Shown: positions 6,120 to 7,348 of the stretch, piece after piece | Layout of the letters: each line of letters begins with the position of its first letter | How positions within the stretch are numbered: the first letter of the stretch is position 1 | Assembly (NCBI GenBank): GCA_913063005.1 | Contig: CAJXZI010000096.1 | Coordinates: 1 to 7,348, forward strand | DNA: 7,348 nucleotides | Origin: an uncultured Halieaceae bacterium | Lineage (GTDB): Bacteria; Pseudomonadota; Gammaproteobacteria; Pseudomonadales; Halieaceae | Reading direction: 5' to 3' | Made by a program: the position numbers and the translations under genes | The notes under the pieces: model-generated | The model's database searches: none | Seen by the model: the letters and a program-made list of their open reading frames with translations, nothing else | Told to the model about the DNA's origin: nothing

Positions 6120-6983
6120 TTGCAACCCGCTGACATGCCATCCGATTGGCCCTTACGGCAGGCTAGTCGATTCGTAGAGATAGACAGCGTGCAATGGCAC
6201 TACCAAATGCTCGGCGCAGGACCTGTGGTGCTGCTCCTCCATGGCACAGGTGCTTCAACACACTCCCTCGCCGATCTTGCAGTCGCCTTGAGCGACAGAT
6301 TCACCTGCTTGTTAGTAGACCTACCCGGCCACGGGTTTACCTCACCGCTTGAGGAGCGAGAACACTTACTCCCAGCAATGGCGGCTGCGGTAAACAAGCT
6401 TTGCAGAACGCTAGGTATAGCACCGGACTACATTATTGGACATTCCGCAGGAGCAGCGGTTGCCATTCGAATGTGCTTGGACACCGATGTCGCTCCCAAG
6501 GCGCTTTTGTCGATAAACGGCGCCTTACTGCCCTTTGGTGCGTTCGTAGAACCTATTATGCTCAAAACAGCACGACTACTGAGCCAATCAGCATCGGTCA
6601 CACAGTTTCTCGCGCGACGGGGCACCGGAACAGCCGATGTCCGCCGCGCATTGCGCGATACCGGCGCACAGATCTCAGAGCCGATGATCAAGCGGTACTC
6701 GTTTTTGATATCCAACCAGTCTCACATCGAGGGCGCGCTACGGATGATGGGAGGCTGGGAACTCGGTCAACTCGCAAAAGATCTACCGAGACTTATGACA
6801 CCCATTCACCTCATTGGTTGCGATCAAGACCACATTGTCCCAGCTGTACGGGCACACCGCGTTAAAAGGATGATCCCAGGTGCTTCGGCTGAAACTCTCG
6901 AAAACGCGGGACATTTGGTCCATGAAGCAGCCCCAAAGCGGATTTTTGAGGTCTTTATGCGGCTGGTAGCCAAATACAAATAA
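6120..6983 (+). CDS. bchO: Mg-chelatase accessory hydrolase-fold protein BchO
   Basis: BchO is an alpha/beta hydrolase-fold protein found beside bchI and bchD in photosynthesis clusters and annotated as a magnesium chelatase accessory protein; its exact reaction is not established. The 287 residues match the family. DWPLRQASRFVEIDSVQWHYQ (9-29) is the typical BchO opening, followed by LLLHGTGASTHSL (38-50, oxyanion loop), DLPGHGFTSP (67-76), nucleophile elbow GHSAGA (107-112, Ser109), acid D235 or D237 in GCDQDHIVP, and base H265 in ENAGHLVHE. The triad looks intact. TTG 6120 is chosen because GGAG sits 7 bases upstream and the resulting distance to 'DWP' resembles other BchO proteins as remembered; ATG 6135 would remove five residues. 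It lies 12 bases after bchD in the same operon. Confidence 0.93.
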   Translation: MQPADMPSDWPLRQASRFVEIDSVQWHYQMLGAGPVVLLLHGTGASTHSLADLAVALSDRFTCLLVDLPGHGFTSPLEEREHLLPAMAAAVNKLCRTLGIAPDYIIGHSAGAAVAIRMCLDTDVAPKALLSINGALLPFGAFVEPIMLKTARLLSQSASVTQFLARRGTGTADVRRALRDTGAQISEPMIKRYSFLISNQSHIEGALRMMGGWELGQLAKDLPRLMTPIHLIGCDQDHIVPAVRAHRVKRMIPGASAETLENAGHLVHEAAPKRIFEVFMRLVAKYK

Positions 6984-7050
6984 CGGGTGTGCAACGCGAA
7001 ATCCGATGGTAGACTGTCTAAATTAATTGACAAAATTGGCGTAATTATAA
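6984..7050 (+). promoter_or_regulatory. bchO-crtI intergenic region
   Basis: The 67 bases between the bchO stop and the crtI start hold a PpsR-type box and an AT-rich stretch running up to the ATG. No terminator hairpin with a T-run was found, so read-through from bchO into crtI is possible in addition to a local promoter. There is no convincing Shine-Dalgarno sequence before the crtI ATG. Confidence 0.5.
7015..7032. promoter_or_regulatory. PpsR/CrtJ-type operator upstream of crtI
   Basis: The sequence TGTCTAAATTAATTGACA is an exact TGT-N12-ACA match with well-matched outer arms (TGTC / GACA), so it is more symmetric than the bchI site. It ends 18 bases before the crtI ATG. Its right arm contains TTGACA (7027-7032), which also resembles a -35 hexamer; a TATAAA at 7046-7051 follows after only 13 bases, so the promoter geometry is uncertain. 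Binding by PpsR is inferred from the motif and the gene context. Confidence 0.8.
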
Positions 7051-7348
7051 ATGAACACGGCGCATCCAGATTTTGATCAGCTTCATCACGCCAATCCCGA
7101 CGAACGCGCCATTGTCATTGGCAGCGGCTTCGGCGGATTAGCCTCAGCGATTCGCTTGGCTGCCAAGGGCTACCATGTAACGCTCCTGGAAAAACTCGAC
7201 GCGCTTGGCGGCCGAGGATACACCTACCGGCAGGACGGCTTTACGTTTGATGGCGGACCAACCATTGTCACTGTCCCCGAGCTCTTTGAAGAGCTTTGGA
7301 CGCTTTGCGGCAAAACAATGAGTGATGACGTTGATCTGCGATTGATGG
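7051..7348 (+). CDS. crtI: Phytoene desaturase CrtI (5' part)
   Basis: CrtI is the FAD-dependent desaturase that converts phytoene to neurosporene or lycopene, the entry to the coloured carotenoids. Only the first 99 residues are inside the window. They show the dinucleotide-binding motif GSGFGGLASA (24-33), E47 at the end of strand 2, then ALGGRGYTYRQDGFTFDGGP (51-70) and TIVTVPELFEELW, all typical of CrtI; it differs clearly from the CrtD at 827. ATG 7051 is immediately preceded by an in-frame TAA (7048-7050), and no other ATG precedes the FAD motif, so this start is firm although no Shine-Dalgarno sequence is seen. crtB would commonly follow, but lies outside the window. Confidence 0.92.
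   Translation, partial: MNTAHPDFDQLHHANPDERAIVIGSGFGGLASAIRLAAKGYHVTLLEKLDALGGRGYTYRQDGFTFDGGPTIVTVPELFEELWTLCGKTMSDDVDLRLM

Noticed and set aside
6984..7014. Possible terminator after bchO
   Set aside because: No stable stem followed by a T-run could be found in this stretch.
1..7348. Mobile elements, CRISPR arrays, tRNA or rRNA genes
   Set aside because: No transposase-like protein, terminal repeats, regularly spaced repeats or RNA gene signatures were seen; the window is almost fully occupied by pigment genes.

Overview
The window is a piece of a bacteriochlorophyll/carotenoid photosynthesis gene cluster (PGC) from a purple, probably aerobic anoxygenic phototrophic, proteobacterium. CrtD, BchI, BchD, BchO and the start of CrtI are recognisable from family motifs. 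Two perfect TGT-N12-ACA sites, the known recognition pattern of the PpsR/CrtJ photosynthesis repressor, lie upstream of bchI and crtI. The moderate GC content and gene order crtD / bchI-bchD-bchO / crtI would fit a marine gammaproteobacterium (for example the OM60/NOR5 group, Halieaceae). That placement is inference from memory; no marker gene here proves it.

Layout. Positions 1-80 are a short leader whose upstream gene is not identifiable. At 81-827 (+) is a seven-helix membrane protein resembling the DUF2306 family. It is joined by a one-base stop/start overlap (TGATG) to crtD at 827-2323 (+). crtD runs tail-to-tail into an alpha/beta hydrolase of unknown role at 2308-3174 (-), with a 16-base overlap of the coding ends. 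A 178-base AT-rich divergent intergenic region (3175-3352) separates that hydrolase from bchI and holds a PpsR box, a small perfect hairpin and A/T repeats. bchI (3353-4369), bchD (4314-6107) and bchO (6120-6983) form a tight co-directional operon. A 67-base gap with the second PpsR box leads to crtI, which starts at 7051 and is cut by the window end.

How the genes work together. BchI and BchD are the AAA+ motor and the VWA-bearing platform of magnesium chelatase, which inserts Mg into protoporphyrin IX with BchH (not in this window). BchO is the accessory alpha/beta hydrolase-fold protein that accompanies them in PGCs. CrtI desaturates phytoene, and CrtD later introduces the 3,4 double bond in hydroxylated carotenoids of the spheroidene/spirilloxanthin pathways. 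The two repressor boxes suggest that pigment synthesis and the first carotenoid desaturation are switched together by oxygen/light.

The less familiar parts are the DUF2306-like membrane protein coupled to crtD and the second, non-BchO alpha/beta hydrolase with an atypical nucleophile elbow. I see no tRNA, rRNA, CRISPR array, insertion sequence or convincing rho-independent terminator.
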